From assembly GCA_020631735.1 (NCBI GenBank), contig CM036167.1, positions 124,001-188,000 of the forward strand: a stretch of DNA of 64,000 bases, in the 5' to 3' direction. Shown here piece after piece: positions 11,340-22,750 of the stretch; positions within the stretch are counted from its first letter, which is position 1; each line of letters begins with the position of its first letter. The stretch comes from Saccharum officinarum (lineage: Eukaryota; Streptophyta; Magnoliopsida; Poales; Poaceae). The notes below the pieces were generated by a model that did no database searches, had not been told where the DNA came from, and saw nothing but the letters and a program-made list of their open reading frames with translations. The translations under genes and the position numbers were made by a program.

Positions 11340-12264
11340 TCACGTCAGCAGGCCGAGGAACTCCGACTTGAAGGCGTCCATGTGCGCCCGCCGGAGCACG
11401 GACACCGACACCTGCACCCCGTCGCCGTCCCTGGCGCGGACCAGCCCCACTGCCCGTCGTGGTTCATCTTCACGTTCTCCGTCCGCCGTGGGCTCCCCCA
11501 CCCGAAGTCGCAGGCCTCGTACGCCCTGAAGCCCGGCTACCCGGACACGTTCATGAGCCGGTCCCTCGGGACCTCGCTGGGGGTCGTACGTACCAGAGGC
11601 AAGTTGGGCGCGTACTTTCTGTTTCTGAGGACTCTACGGGCCAGCTCCTCGCCGCCGGGCAAGCTGACACGGGAGCGATCGAAGTACGGAGGCGGCCCCG
11701 GCAGCGCGTGCCCCCGGCCCTCCGCCGCCCACGCCTCCACGAACCTCCACAGCGACCGCCCGTCGGCGACGCCGTGGTGCAGCGTGACACCGAGGGCCAT
11801 CCCGCCTCCCCCGAGACGCGTGGCCTGCACGGCCAGCAGCGGCGCGGGCAGCTCGCCCATCTCCACCTCCGGAACGAGGAGCTCGAAGGTCTGCACGTCG
11901 TGCTCCTCGTCGCCCGCGAGTCGGCGGACGTCGGCATCGGACTCCGCGACCACGAACCAGACGCCGTCGGAGGAGGCCGAGCAGCGGATGGCGACGTCGC
12001 CGGTGTCCGATCCGTGAGGTGGACGAGCTTGCCGGCGAGCGGGGCGAAGGTGGCCAGGGTCGCCGTGAGGGAGGACCGGAGGGACTGGACGGCGGTGTCG
12101 AAGGGCGGCAGCTGGTCGCCCGAGAAGAGCAAGAGGTGCTGCAGGTGCGGAACAATCAGCCACTGGGCTTCCATGGCATTGAGCTTGATTATGGCTTCCG
12201 GCGTCAGCGCAGCCTTTCCCGGCACAGCGACGTAGCTGACATCGACGATTCTCACCGGCGACAT
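11340..12264 (-). pseudogene. BAHD acyltransferase (anthocyanin/phenolic malonyltransferase-like) pseudogene
   Basis: The start at 12264 gives MSPVRIVDVSYVAVPG..., an N-terminus typical of BAHD enzymes, which transfer acyl groups from CoA thioesters to plant metabolites in the cytosol. The catalytic HXXXD motif is present as HHGVAD, and the structural DFGWG motif follows (EACDFGWGSPRRTE). The gene is broken in at least four places: a frameshift near 12013, after VHLTD; loss of roughly 130 codons between the HXXXD half and RLMNVSG (about 11560); a TAG stop at 11537-11539 where a Ser codon is expected; and another frameshift near 11455. The C-terminus (HMDAFKSEFLG) can still be read to about 11340. 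Substrate cannot be inferred. It was a single-exon gene as far as seen. Confidence 0.85.
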
Positions 12265-12416
12265 GGTGCATAAGCTAGCAACAAGATCAACACGTGTTCG
12301 AGTAGCAAGCTGGGTAGTGTGTCGGATTGGCAGAGCGTTAAAAGCTCATCAAGTATCACGTCGTCGTTTATATGTGAAGCTGTGTAAGTGCATTAGGTCC
12401 CATAGAGCAAAATTCC

Positions 12417-12974
12417 GGCCCCTTTGGCACAGCTCAGTTTCACTGTTTTTTAAACCACGTCACTAATAGTTTTTTCCAGTGAAACTGAGCTGTTCTTTTA
12501 CACCATTTGACAAAATAGTTTCACATGACGGAACAAACGAATCAATGACTAGAATGCCCTTCCTTGTGTTTCTCTCTTTTTTTTCTCCTTTTTCTTCTCC
12601 CCGCTCATGTGGGGCCATTCTTCCCCATGCGACGCTGGCCGTGCTGGCCCTGGCAGCCCGCGCACCGGCGGTCACGCCTGGGGCCCGCACACCTCACGGC
12701 TGCTTGGACGCCCGTGCCCCTCACGACTGCGGCGCTCGCGCCCTGGCCCCTTCTCCACGTAGACCACGCGTCACACTTCTTTGGAGGCAAATTGGAGATG
12801 CATGCATGCTGGGGCCCACTGGTGGCAGGTGAAGCTAGGATAAATTATGTTTTTCAGCTTTATCCCACCACATCCTCTCGTGAGAGCTAAAAACAGATCT
12901 TCACCCATGAAGCTATTTTAAAAAAGCTCATAATAGCTCGTGAAGCTGCTAAGAGAGCTGTGCTAAACAGGACC
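12417..12974. mobile_element. MITE with GGYCCYKTTTRGCACAGCTC-type inverted ends
   Basis: The left end GGCCCCTTTGGCACAGCTC is mirrored at the right by GAGCTGTGCTAAACAGGACC. Subterminal inverted copies of CAGTGAAACTGAGCTG (about 12434-12495) can fold back. No transposase. Superfamily is not certain (hAT- or MULE-like). Confidence 0.6.
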
Positions 12975-13629
12975 TTAGTGGAGCCGATGGATTTATTGCA
13001 AGATGTTGCAAGAGTACCCTGTTCAGCAGGAAGGTTCACTTTTCACTGCATCCGTATGCAAAGACGTGTTGATCTCTTGGAATTTATTGGATCGCCGATT
13101 TTGGTTTGTGCCGATCATTACAGTGGACACAAATTTTATCTACATGCTATGAAATAGCAAGTTTGTATATATATAACCTGTTTTAACTTTTTCCCACTAT
13201 TCAATTCAAAAGAACCATGCAAGCAATGTGCCAGCATGTAGATCGAGTCAATATGCTTACATTGGGATAAATATTTATTCTCATAATTTAGCAATAGAGG
13301 AAAATTGGTCCCTTACAAACCACATATCAATGCCATTGAAAATATATATTACAAATTATATTAATACTCTGACAATAATTTTCATAAGTTGTTACTTTTG
13401 AAAAGTTTATATGGGTTTTAACCTAAACGTTGTGACATCTTGATTTTGTCAATTTTAATCTCTGAGCATCATTATTAGAGAATAATAGGCACTAGATTGA
13501 TCATGTTTTATATAGAACCTACCGACTTCTTTTTTCTCAAATACGCAAAAGACTAGAACTTACCAACTTCAATCGTATAAAAAATTTTCCCTTTACAAAT
13601 CACATATCATTGACAATTAATAGAACTCT
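12975..13629. other. AT-rich intergenic DNA
   Basis: No gene, RNA or terminal repeat recognised. It is bounded on the right by the TCT target duplication of the CACTA element that starts at 13630. Confidence 0.5.
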
Positions 13630-14841
13630 CACTACACCACAACCCCAGAATAGCGTCACACGTGTGTCGCTATAACTATACTAATACCGGTGAACCGTCG
13701 GTCGGTATAGCTAGCCACAGATCAAGTGTCGGTACATGTAGCTTTTACGTTGGACTATCGGTCGGTATAGATATTTGGCTATACAGTCAGACATTCGGTC
13801 AGGATAGATCCACAGAGAGGACGAACGGTCGGTCGCTATAGGGCCGTGCCTTTGAGGCGCGCTTAAGCCCGTCCGCGGGAACTAAAAAAACTCCAACGCG
13901 CCAAGCTGAAAATGAAAAAGGCCCATAGCGGCAAAAATTTGGGCCCAAACTGGAACCTAGGTCTTATCCCCGTTGCCCCCTCTCTCTGTGCCCGCCCGCC
14001 CGACCAACCCTGACTCCTCCAGCGCGTTCCAAAAAAAAAACCTCAGCGCCGATCCCCGCCGCCCCCCCCCGCCGCCGCCGCTGCCCAACTCCAGCGAGAC
14101 CCCTCCCCATCCAGCGAGACGCTTCTTTGCCGCTGTTGTTTGGATCCACGACTGCAAGTGCCGCAGCTGTTGGGATCCACGACTGCGAGTGCTGCGGCGT
14201 GGCCTGGAGCTGCTGCGAGGGCGAGGTGCCCTGCCACGACGTCAACGACTGCTGCCGTGACTGCTGCGAGGGCGTGGCCTGGTATGTTTGGATTGTACCC
14301 CGCTGCATTCAGTTTCAGCGAGTTATGTTTGGATTGTACCCGTGTGGTCATCACTGTACAATCTTCTTGGGTCTTTTTTCTCTTGGAAATTTTGCGCCTT
14401 TGTTCCTCTCTGTGTTCCCGGGCTTGCTTGTTCCATGTGAAATTCAGCACGATTTACTTGTTGCTGCGCGATATATGACACGAGCTAGTTCAATATTTAC
14501 ATCAAGTTGAGCCGCTCCTAGCCTTAATTAGCAATAGTTCGCATAGCCCCTAACCAAGGAGCAGCATCAATGGCCGCAAGTCTCCGGTGCTGGTCACTCT
14601 GTCCCATGTCAGTGCAGTGAGGTAGGAAATAAATCAGACCTGAGTGTTCCTGAGAATATCAATAGGGTGTATTCAGATCTGCAGCAGTGTGAATGGTTCA
14701 AAAACATGTCAGAGCAGCGCAGTCTCAGTATTTTGTGAATGGTACGTAGGAAATAAATTGGGAAGTAGAGCAAGTAGCATGTGCATTTTCTTTTGTGTAA
14801 CATTTCTCTAGTATATGAACATCCGTATTCCATTTTGCTAG

Positions 14842-15646
14842 AACAAACTTAAATCAATTGTTGAAGCCCGCCCAGAGTTGACAGAAAGATCAATTCAGCA
14901 AGGTGATGTCTTCGCTGCTGCTTGTGGAGAAAAGGAGCCAAGAGGGCATGTTCGTACTTTGGGCCTAGGACCAACTCCCCAAGATATTGGTACCCCTGGT
15001 TTGAAGTGTTACAAGCCAACAAGGCTACAAATGGAAGTTCTAGCTCGTAAAAAGGTTGAAAGTGACAAAGCTTCTCTAGAACGACGCATACAAGAATTGG
15101 AAGAGGAACTGCTCGAGGTAAGGATTGTGCAAGAAAGAAGAAATATGGAAATCGCCTCACACAATGGTTCAAATTCACAAAACCATGTGGTAAAGAACTT
15201 CAACACTTTTGAATTACTTAAGTCATGATTGAATAATCTATCTTTCCTATGCTGGATAATATGGTGACATGTGAATAATACATATTACCCCTCTTGTATT
15301 GTTTCTGTAGAGCCCAAGGTCTGAAGAACATGTTGATGAGGCACATCATGCTCAACCATTTGAAGATGATGTTTTTGCAGATATTAATGAAAACTCTGAC
15401 CATTATGATGAAGATGATGTTTTTGCAGATACTACCCCATCTAGCAGCAAGCTAATTTCCTATCTGTGCACCGTGCTGCTGCCCTATCTGCACGTGTTGC
15501 TGCCCTGTCTGGGCAGCGTGCTCCTGCCCTATCTGCACGTGCTGCTGCCCTGTCTGGGCAGCGTGCTCCTGCCCTATCTGCACGTGACTTTGGCTGATGC
15601 TAAGTCAATGTCAATTCAGTGGCCATATGACAGAGTAATAAACTAG
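14842..15646 (+). pseudogene. Transposase_24 (Ptta/En/Spm) gene fragment of the CACTA element
   Basis: Two exons read in one frame: 14842-15189 and 15311-15646 (stop TAG 15644-15646), with plausible TAG/GTAAAG and TGTAG borders. Exon 1 has the family's C-terminal signature (SIQQGDVFAAACGEKEPRGH, then LGLGPTPQDIGTPG and RLQMEVLARKK) followed by a coiled-coil segment (ASLERRIQELEEELLEV). This family accompanies plant CACTA elements and corresponds to the accessory DNA-binding protein, not the catalytic DDE protein. Exon 2 is acidic (FEDDVFADINENSDHYDEDD) and then runs in frame through a 45-bp minisatellite encoding a hydrophobic repeat. The N-terminal exons are missing or unrecognisable upstream, so I call it a fragment. 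It could still be expressed as a truncated product. Confidence 0.75.
15479..15586 (+). repeat. 45-bp in-frame minisatellite, 2.4 units
   Basis: Units at 15479-15523 and 15524-15568 differ by one base; a partial unit follows at 15569-15586. The 45-bp period is 15 codons and encodes LPYLHVLLPCLGSVL, so unit-number changes keep the frame of the transposase fragment. Confidence 0.85.
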
Positions 15647-15985
15647 AGTACTAGACTTGCATTTGTTTCTTTTATTCATCTATGTGATAAGTGAACAAAG
15701 TTTCTAATTAATGATATTTGTAATAGTTGAACGTCACCAAGGCATCACATTTATCCAAGTCTACTGCAGGTATGTATTTTTCCTGAATTTTACTTTTACC
15801 AAGATGCAATTTGTGATGCTAAACAAACCCTGCTATGCATACAACACACTATCAAAAGAATTTGGCACTGCTAGTTCTTATTTAGTATCCATTTCCCATT
15901 GAAAGGTTTTTTCACACAAAGTGATGTCAGTCATAGCTAGGAAGAGAACCTTAGAGAATTCAGTCAATATGAGCTGAAATAATCT

Positions 15986-16133
15986 GATTAGCTGCTGTTA
16001 GATGTCGTAGATTGACCAAGTTGTTCATTCTGGAAGGCAATTTTCCAAGCCTGCAACCTGATAAATTCATAACCTGTAGGTGGTAGAGTTTGCACAAGAA
16101 TTCTGGTACTGTGGCGATGGTAGTAGATGAGAT
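15986..16133 (-). pseudogene. captured NLR resistance-gene fragment (leucine-rich repeat)
   Basis: On the minus strand about 49 codons read ATVPEFLCKLYHLQVMNLSG, then a CRLGKLP..MNNLVNLRHL core. This is the consensus of plant NB-ARC-LRR leucine-rich repeats (xxIPxxLCxLxxLQxLxLSxCxxLxxLPxxMxxLxNLRHL). It covers roughly two repeats and has no NB-ARC part around it. It lies antisense to the CACTA element's own gene and inside its TIRs, so it is a captured host fragment. It cannot make a working receptor. Confidence 0.75.
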
Positions 16134-18243
16134 ACTTACGAAATAGAAAAACAACAATGTAGAACTAACTACAACATTTTTTCAGCACTTAAAGGAAGTA
16201 GATAAAATATATGAGACTCCCCCTTGCTGTTCACTTTCTCTCTGTACAGTTTACTTTTATTTAAATTTATATACTAACAGCTGTACATAATAGCTGTACA
16301 TAGATGATGGATGTTCCCTAATTCATAATAGTTGTACATAGATTAGGAAATGTGTGCAAATCTGCTGTTCATAACTGAAAAGAACACTTGCTTCTGAATT
16401 TGTACATTGATGTGAAAAGAACACTTGCTTCTGAATTTTGGCTCCAAAGATCTGGTTGTATATGTGGATGTTGAACCGATAGCCACCAGAAACATAGTTA
16501 GTGGACTTTATTTTTTATATTGGTCATGGTCACAAACTTAAAAACTCTTCTGACTTTACTAATGTGTGCTATGTTGGTCTTGCGGGAGGAGAGGCGTGCA
16601 CCCAAAGCTCATTGAACCTGCTGGAACTGGGTGGGGTTAGTGTACACATCTTTGAGCTGTTAAGTTGCTTGTTCAATTGCATATGTGCATATAAGTTCCT
16701 GTTGTCATGCAACCAGTTAGCGCTAACAAGTTGAGAACCACTCTTCATTTTTTTGGCACTAGTAACCTCGGCAGCCAGTTAGCGCTAACAGGTTGAGAAC
16801 CTGCTGTCATGCAGCCAGACCCACTAATGAGGTCATTCCTAGATGTGTTACCTATTCAAAAAAGTAGTGGACGAGAGGGTCTATTCTATCGGTCGTTGGT
16901 TTATTACAATTCATGGGCAAACAATATATTAGCCCAAAGAGCTGCACCTACAGATCATAGTTTTTTTCTGATGGGATTTCTTTTGCTGCTTGTGTTCAGG
17001 TGGTAAATTGTTTTTTTTATTTATTTCTGTTGCCTCCTAGATCTGTAAGATAGAAGGGAGGGAGTGTGGTATTTTTATTTATTTTAGTTCTATAAAACTG
17101 GCTGCCAGGTCAATCTAAAAAAAATCCTGTAGTACCACACATTTCTTTGGGAGGTCTGAAACTGCGTATGCTTTTATTCCTATTGGATGCTTATGTTCCT
17201 ACTGGCTTCTCTGCTGTACTGGAACCAGGAAATATTCAAGGGGTCCGAGAGCTATAGAGCCACATATGCCAAATTAGACATCACTTGGAACAAAATGGTA
17301 GGGTATGGTAGCTGCAGCATAGTTGATTTAATTCAGATGTGCCTTTTGTTCCTATATGCTTGCCGCTAAGAAGGAATTTCCCATCAATCTTGTACTCTGA
17401 CTAATTGCTGCCATGTATCTCTGATCCTAATCTCCATCTTGATGCTGCCATGTATTGCTAATTGGATATTCATACTACATTTCAGGTCGTCCTGCTCCGG
17501 AAAGGTCCTAGGCAGCATACCTGATCGTGTCCACAAGTTAAAAGTGCTCGTCGAAGCTGTGTTTTGTTTTGAACCTATTAGAGATATGACTATAAGCTCA
17601 CTGTTATTGAAATTTGAGCAGTGGCTTTAGGTGTTAGTGAGCTAAGCTTTTGGTCACAGGTGGTGGATGTATGACTTTTGGTCACATGAGGTAGATGTTG
17701 TATGACTTTTGTCACATGTGGTAGATGTAGGGATGCTGATGGCTTGCTCATGCACAAACTTCATGTTTGCGAGCTTCTAATCTATTTTGTACTTATGATA
17801 TGATATTGAATGTGACCGACCTTACATTGGGATATATGAATGAATTAGTGATCAATGGTTTGTGCCAATATATTTGATGATGTTCCTTGTCTGTATGGTT
17901 AATATATCTTGTGACGAATGTGTGTGCATTGATAATATATTAGTTTTGGGTTATTATGTACTGCTGATTAGCAACATATATATTGTCTCTGTGTGAATGA
18001 TTCACGTTGGACTGTTAGCCGCTAAAAGTGTTTATAGCCTCAAACTATGTGTCGCTATATATAGCCCCTAAGGCGTCAGACAGTCGGTCGCTCAACACAT
18101 GTCGGTCGGCATAGGCTATAGCGACGCCACTTTCAGCGGCAGCAAATAAGTGTCGGCGTAGCTCTATACCGACTGACGGAGCGTCGCGATATCGACCTAT
18201 AGCGACCCACGGTGCGTCGCTGTTCTGGGGCTGTGGTGTAGTG

Positions 18244-20846
18244 TCTATGACAATGTATTTTGTAAGTTGTTATTTTAAGTAAATTTGTGCATTTTGGCTG
18301 AAACATTATGCCATGCCAATATTGGTAATTTATAAATTTTTATAGAGGAAACTCAGCATCCTAAATGTCGTATGTAAGCTAAAATGGTTGCTTATACCAT
18401 TAGTACAATAACTAAGAGCATATCGTCATTTTACATAAAATCTAAAAGTAAATTTTCAATAAAATATACAATAAACACTACATTTGTATTTAACACGTAG
18501 ATAAAAAATTACAACAACTAATCATAAGTTAAACATATATTCATCATAATGTCACAAAAAGGATGCAACAATAGTTGACAAATTTAAGGTACAATTTCAA
18601 CTATGTATTAAAAGCTCACAGAAGTGCAATGCAAAGAAAAAACATATATAGAGTAACTGGTAAAATTTATCATAACTATATATAGATTATAAAGTATCTA
18701 AATGGATAAATATAATCAATGTTGATTAGTAGTACATACTAAATCTGTCTATAAAACTTCTAACACTTACATAGCATAAGATTCTAGGTTGTGCTAAGAA
18801 CGAGTTGATATGGGTTGGTTGTAACATATAAAGGAGCTTATAGCTCGCTTATAGAGGCAAGAAAAAATTAAAAGAAGATGCGCTGACTCTCATGTAAGAA
18901 GGGTTCACCTCTACACAAAGGAAACCAAATAGTAATAAGTTTAGAACGAGGGAAAGAGAAAAAAGAGAAGGTGGGGAGAAAAAAAAAAGGCGCCCAACAT
19001 TTGGACGAGTGGACTATTGACGATGCACCTATGAAAATTTGGTTTTGTGTACTGTAATCTTTTCTAATACAAGAGATGCATTTATACAAAATCTTCTGCT
19101 CAAGTCACTCAAACAACATGGACGTTTTTCCATTAAAATGTGGCATTTTCTGTACTACTTTCAGGGAAAATCATTTGGGCTCACTTTTGATGATGTGTGT
19201 GTTCGATAAAAAAAAACGATTACTGGTCGGAATCCCTACCTGGTCGGTAGTACCATGTCTTGTATTTGTATATTCAATCAAGTATTTGGTAGTTATGTTT
19301 GTGCAATAACAGCTTTCTCAGTTGGTCCTCTCTCTCTATTGTAGCAACTTTTTTTATACCAACCATATGCTTTAGCAATTTTGGTGTTACGAGACTATTA
19401 TATTAATGTCTATCTAAGCACATAGGAAAGTGTTAAAGGGCATGTACAACTGCATAGTGATATACACATCGTACTAAGCATTCATGACGACGACAACCAC
19501 TACCAGATTCTGAGTACCTCCCATTGCAAGGAAAAGAAAAAACTCAAGAGGAAACAGCGAATTAGATTGCGAACACCAAATAAAGAGAACTAGATAGTAC
19601 AACACAACAGTTAACAACAATAGAGCATGCGATTATAACTAATTAATAAAGTGAAAATAAACAGAAGCTGCTAGCCACATGACCCGTTTTTTGGTTCCTC
19701 TATCCACGCTGTGGCGACAGGAGGCGCCAATGCCGCTGGCCGCGCGCACACAGAGTTCTCTGTGTGCCTACTGCATCATCCCATGCATGCATGCGGCCGC
19801 CGGCCGCGGCCATGATGCACGATCGGCCTCGAACACACCCTGCTGGTACCTTCTCACACATGGAAAGAACAGAAGAAGTTCAGAGATGCATGGACAGATA
19901 ATCACTGAAGAATATGAATGCATGGAACTAAATGTCCAAATAATCCATACCTGACCATTGCATTTTGCCTCTCGATCAAAAGCATTTCCCTTGTGTAGCA
20001 GATGCATACTATTTTTTTTGAACGAACAATGCATATTATGCATATATGAATGTATGCATGAATAATAGATGTAAGCAGGTGTAGCCCTGAATGCCGAGCT
20101 CGGATAGAAGAGGAGAGGAGACTAGGAGGGAGCCTGACGGCCTCTCCCAACCTGGTCCCCCAGGGGCTCGTCGATGGAGCTGCCCTGAATTTATACTGCA
20201 GCTTTGCCGATGACAAGCTGCAGCCGTCCGGATTAGTTTATGCTATGCCGTGCGATAGTGGAGGGGTAGCAAGGGAGTGAGGGCCGGGCCAGCGGCCAGG
20301 ACTAGCTAGCTTGGGGCATGGGCATGGGCTGCCATGACCCTGAGAACTGGGACTCTCTGGGAGCCATGCTAATAATTCAGATCTTTGCAGCTTTCTTTCA
20401 ATCTACCTATATAATAGTTAGATCTTCGCTATTAATACATGATTCACTTGTCTCTCCCACAAGATTTCTCAGTTCCTGTGTCTAAGCTAGCTGTAAGCTT
20501 ACCGTCCACTTCCCTTCTCTCATCTGCTCTGTCTTCCACGTTAGCATTATGGTCTGCAATTATACTTGCTCTGATGGGGATCATGCTGCGCCTGCTGCGC
20601 ATAGGGAGTGGCAGTGAGTGACTGAGCGTGTTGCATGCAAAGGGCTTGTCCTTTGACGCCTGTCGACTGGCGCGAAAAGACTCGAGAATCTCCCTGCACG
20701 CGCCATGTCGTAGCTAGAGTATGTAGTTCCGTGCAAGCCTCAATTTCAGCGCTAGGTGCGCGCGCCATGCGTGGAGATGGAGCTGGCTAGTGGCTAGAAT
20801 CTTTCCCCCGCCCCATTGCAGCTACCAACGCACAACACAAAACCAG
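18244..20846. other. AT-rich intergenic DNA, no gene recognised
   Basis: Apart from the TCT target duplication at its left edge, only short frames are seen. The minus-strand frame at 19902-20216 has no family resemblance. 20090-20340 is more GC-rich and non-repetitive but carries no convincing coding signal. Confidence 0.45.
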
Positions 20847-20847
20847 T

Positions 20848-21087
20848 CCTTGTTTAGTTACGTTCTAAATTTCAAATTTTTACGCACTCTCTCCGTCATA
20901 TCAATCTTTAGACGTATGTATGGGGCACTAAATATAGGTAAAAAATAACTAATTATATAGTTTGTCTATAATTTGCGAGACGAATCTTTTGAGCCTAATT
21001 AGTTCATGATTAGACACTAATTACTAAATACAAACAAAAATGCTACAGTAGCCCAGATTACAAAAAGTTGCGATCTAAACCAGGCCC
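20848..21087 (+). mobile_element. MITE, family M1 (copy 1)
   Basis: About 240 bp from CCTTGTTTAGTT to CTAAACCAGG. It shares with five other copies the core phrases ACTAATTA.ACAGTTT (here degraded), GCGAGACGAATCTTTTGAGC and CTAATTAGT..ATGATT, plus ...TGCTACAGTA near the right end. No coding. Common in sorghum-group gene space; I do not name the superfamily. Confidence 0.8.
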
Positions 21088-21221
21088 CGGTTAAGCGCAG
21101 CGATTATCGACCTGAACTTTGAAGCTAGAGCTAGCCATTCAGGGACAGGAGCTGGAGCAGGAGCAGCGTCGGTCTGCTTGGGCGGACCCAGCTGCAGAGC
21201 AGCAGCAGTAGTCACAAACAA

Positions 21222-21360
21222 GGCCTCGTTCGGCTGGCTGGCAGCCAGCAGTGCTTTTCTCTCACACCAATTCAGCACGAGGCACCAGCCACCAGCCAGT
21301 CAGCAGTATTTTTCTCTCACAACACATCAGCACCAGCCACCAGCCAGCCGAACAGAGGCC
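21222..21360. mobile_element. MITE, family M2 (GGCCTCNGTTCGGCTGGCTG ends)
   Basis: 139 bp. The left end GGCCTCGTTCGGCTGGCTGG mirrors the right end (reverse complement GGCCTCTGTTCGGCTGGCTG). It has an internal direct repeat around CACCAGCCACCAGCCAG and TTTTTCTCTCACA. Two more diverged members lie at 26961-27080 and 28785-28920. Confidence 0.75.
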
Positions 21361-22090
21361 CAAACCCACAGTCCACGGACAGCCTGAGCCTCATCATCAG
21401 TTCATCACAGGACGCACGTGAAAGTGAAAACGTGCAACGACGAGCGCTGAGCTGTCTGTGAGCACCCATGTGCTCGTAGATGGACGTGCACTCGTGCAGT
21501 GCCCACTGCCCAGTACAGTAGCAGTAGCGCTGCCGCCGTCCATCGGTGTGGCGCCCTGCATGCCATGCCAGCCACGGGCGGGCATCATCACATCGTATCT
21601 GAAGAATCTCTGCACCTGATAACGCCCCATGCATGCACCGTAGAGGTTGAGTAGGGAGCATGTTCCAGGAGGCAGCAGCACGTAGCGGCAGCGTACGTGA
21701 GCGTCGCGGCCACGGCAGATTTCCGAGATTTCGCTCGCTTCCCCTCCCCGCCATGCATGACCTGACGACGTCCTCGCAGTCGCAGCAGCGCACGGGCGCA
21801 CGGCGATCGAGCAGCCGAGCCGGACACGGGCACGGGCACGGGCAGCGGCGGCGTCTGAGCCGAGCGCCTCTGCAGTCTGCACTGCGCGCCGCAAGTGGCG
21901 TCCCCGGCCAGCCAGCCCTCAGGCCCAGCCAGCGTGGATCGATCCACGATATGAACAGGGCTAAACTGCTTGTCCATCGATGCCCCGGCCGCCGCCGTGC
22001 GTTTCGCCTTCGCGCGCGCGAGCGTTTTGTATTCGTGGGAAGCCGTGCATCGTTTCATGGAACCACGTGACATATGCTCGTGACTGAGGT

Positions 22091-22321
22091 AGTGTTTAGA
22101 TGGTGTAAAAGTTGGTGTAAAGTTCCTGTAGCACTTTTCGTTGTTATTTGGTAAAATTTATCCAATCATGGACTAACTAGGCTCAAAAGATTCGTCTCGA
22201 CATTTACAGACAAACTGTTCAATTAGTTATTTTTTTTCCTACATTTAATACTCCATGCATACGTCCAATGTGACGGGAAATCTTGTAAAATTTTTGAAAT
22301 TTTGAAGGAAGTAAACACTGC
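22091..22321 (-). mobile_element. MITE, family M1 (copy 2, inverted)
   Basis: Starts GTGTTTAGATGG and ends GTAAACAC. The reverse complement carries the family core (CTTTTGAGCCTAGTTAGTCC and CTACAGGAACTTTAC). It lies about 430 bp past the stop codon of the MIZ1-like gene. Confidence 0.8.
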
Positions 22322-22750
22322 CTGAATGCTCGCTGCTGCCAAAGGTGTGCAGTGTGCACGTCCGTCGTTCGTCCGCCACTGTGCAGCGCCTCTGTATGCG
22401 TGCGTCGTTTCGATCGGTTCATGCATGCAGAGCCCAGGCACAGCCGGCCCGGCCGGCAGCATGGAGCAGGGAGCAGGCGACTGCTAGTGCTAGCCGATGG
22501 CCCCTGCTGCGGCATGTCCGTGGTGGTCGATCGACGACGTGACCTGTCATACTAGCGATGAACGTCCAGACTCTTTCGTGTTCTGTTTTTTGCGTGATAC
22601 AGTAATCTTTTGATGGGGCAATGAATATTTCTGACGACGAAACTAGCTGCGGCTGAACAACGAACGAGACCAGACGAGAGAGATTAGACACCACGAGCGC
22701 GACGTGTGCACTGTAGTAGTACGTTCGTTTGGTATGGTACTTTGGTTCAT

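Larger units (their letters stand above)
13630..18243 (+). mobile_element. complete 4.6-kb CACTA (En/Spm) element, TSD TCT
   Basis: The left end CACTACACCACAACCCCAGA and the reverse complement of the right end CACTACACCACAGCCCCAGA match over about 26 bp with two differences. The 3-bp TCT at 13627-13629 is repeated at 18244-18246, an exact CACTA target duplication. Subterminal repeats of the form GTCGGTCGGTATAG fill the first and last 250 bp. Inside are a Transposase_24-type gene fragment (14842-15646), a coding minisatellite (15479-15586) and an antisense NLR fragment (15986-16133). No TNPD/TNP2 catalytic transposase was found, so the element appears non-autonomous. Confidence 0.92.

Noticed and set aside
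14127..14510. Cys-rich plus-strand frame (IHDCECCGVAWSCC...) in the CACTA element
   Set aside because: The Cys codons come from repeated CTGCTGCGAG/GGATCCACGACTGC DNA, several frames are open over the same bases, there is no signal peptide or known Cys pattern, and it is not joined to the transposase exons.
21317..22073. Overlapping minus-strand frames of about 160 codons
   Set aside because: Three frames are open over the same GC-rich interval, the segment overlaps a MITE end at 21360, and no conserved motif is seen.
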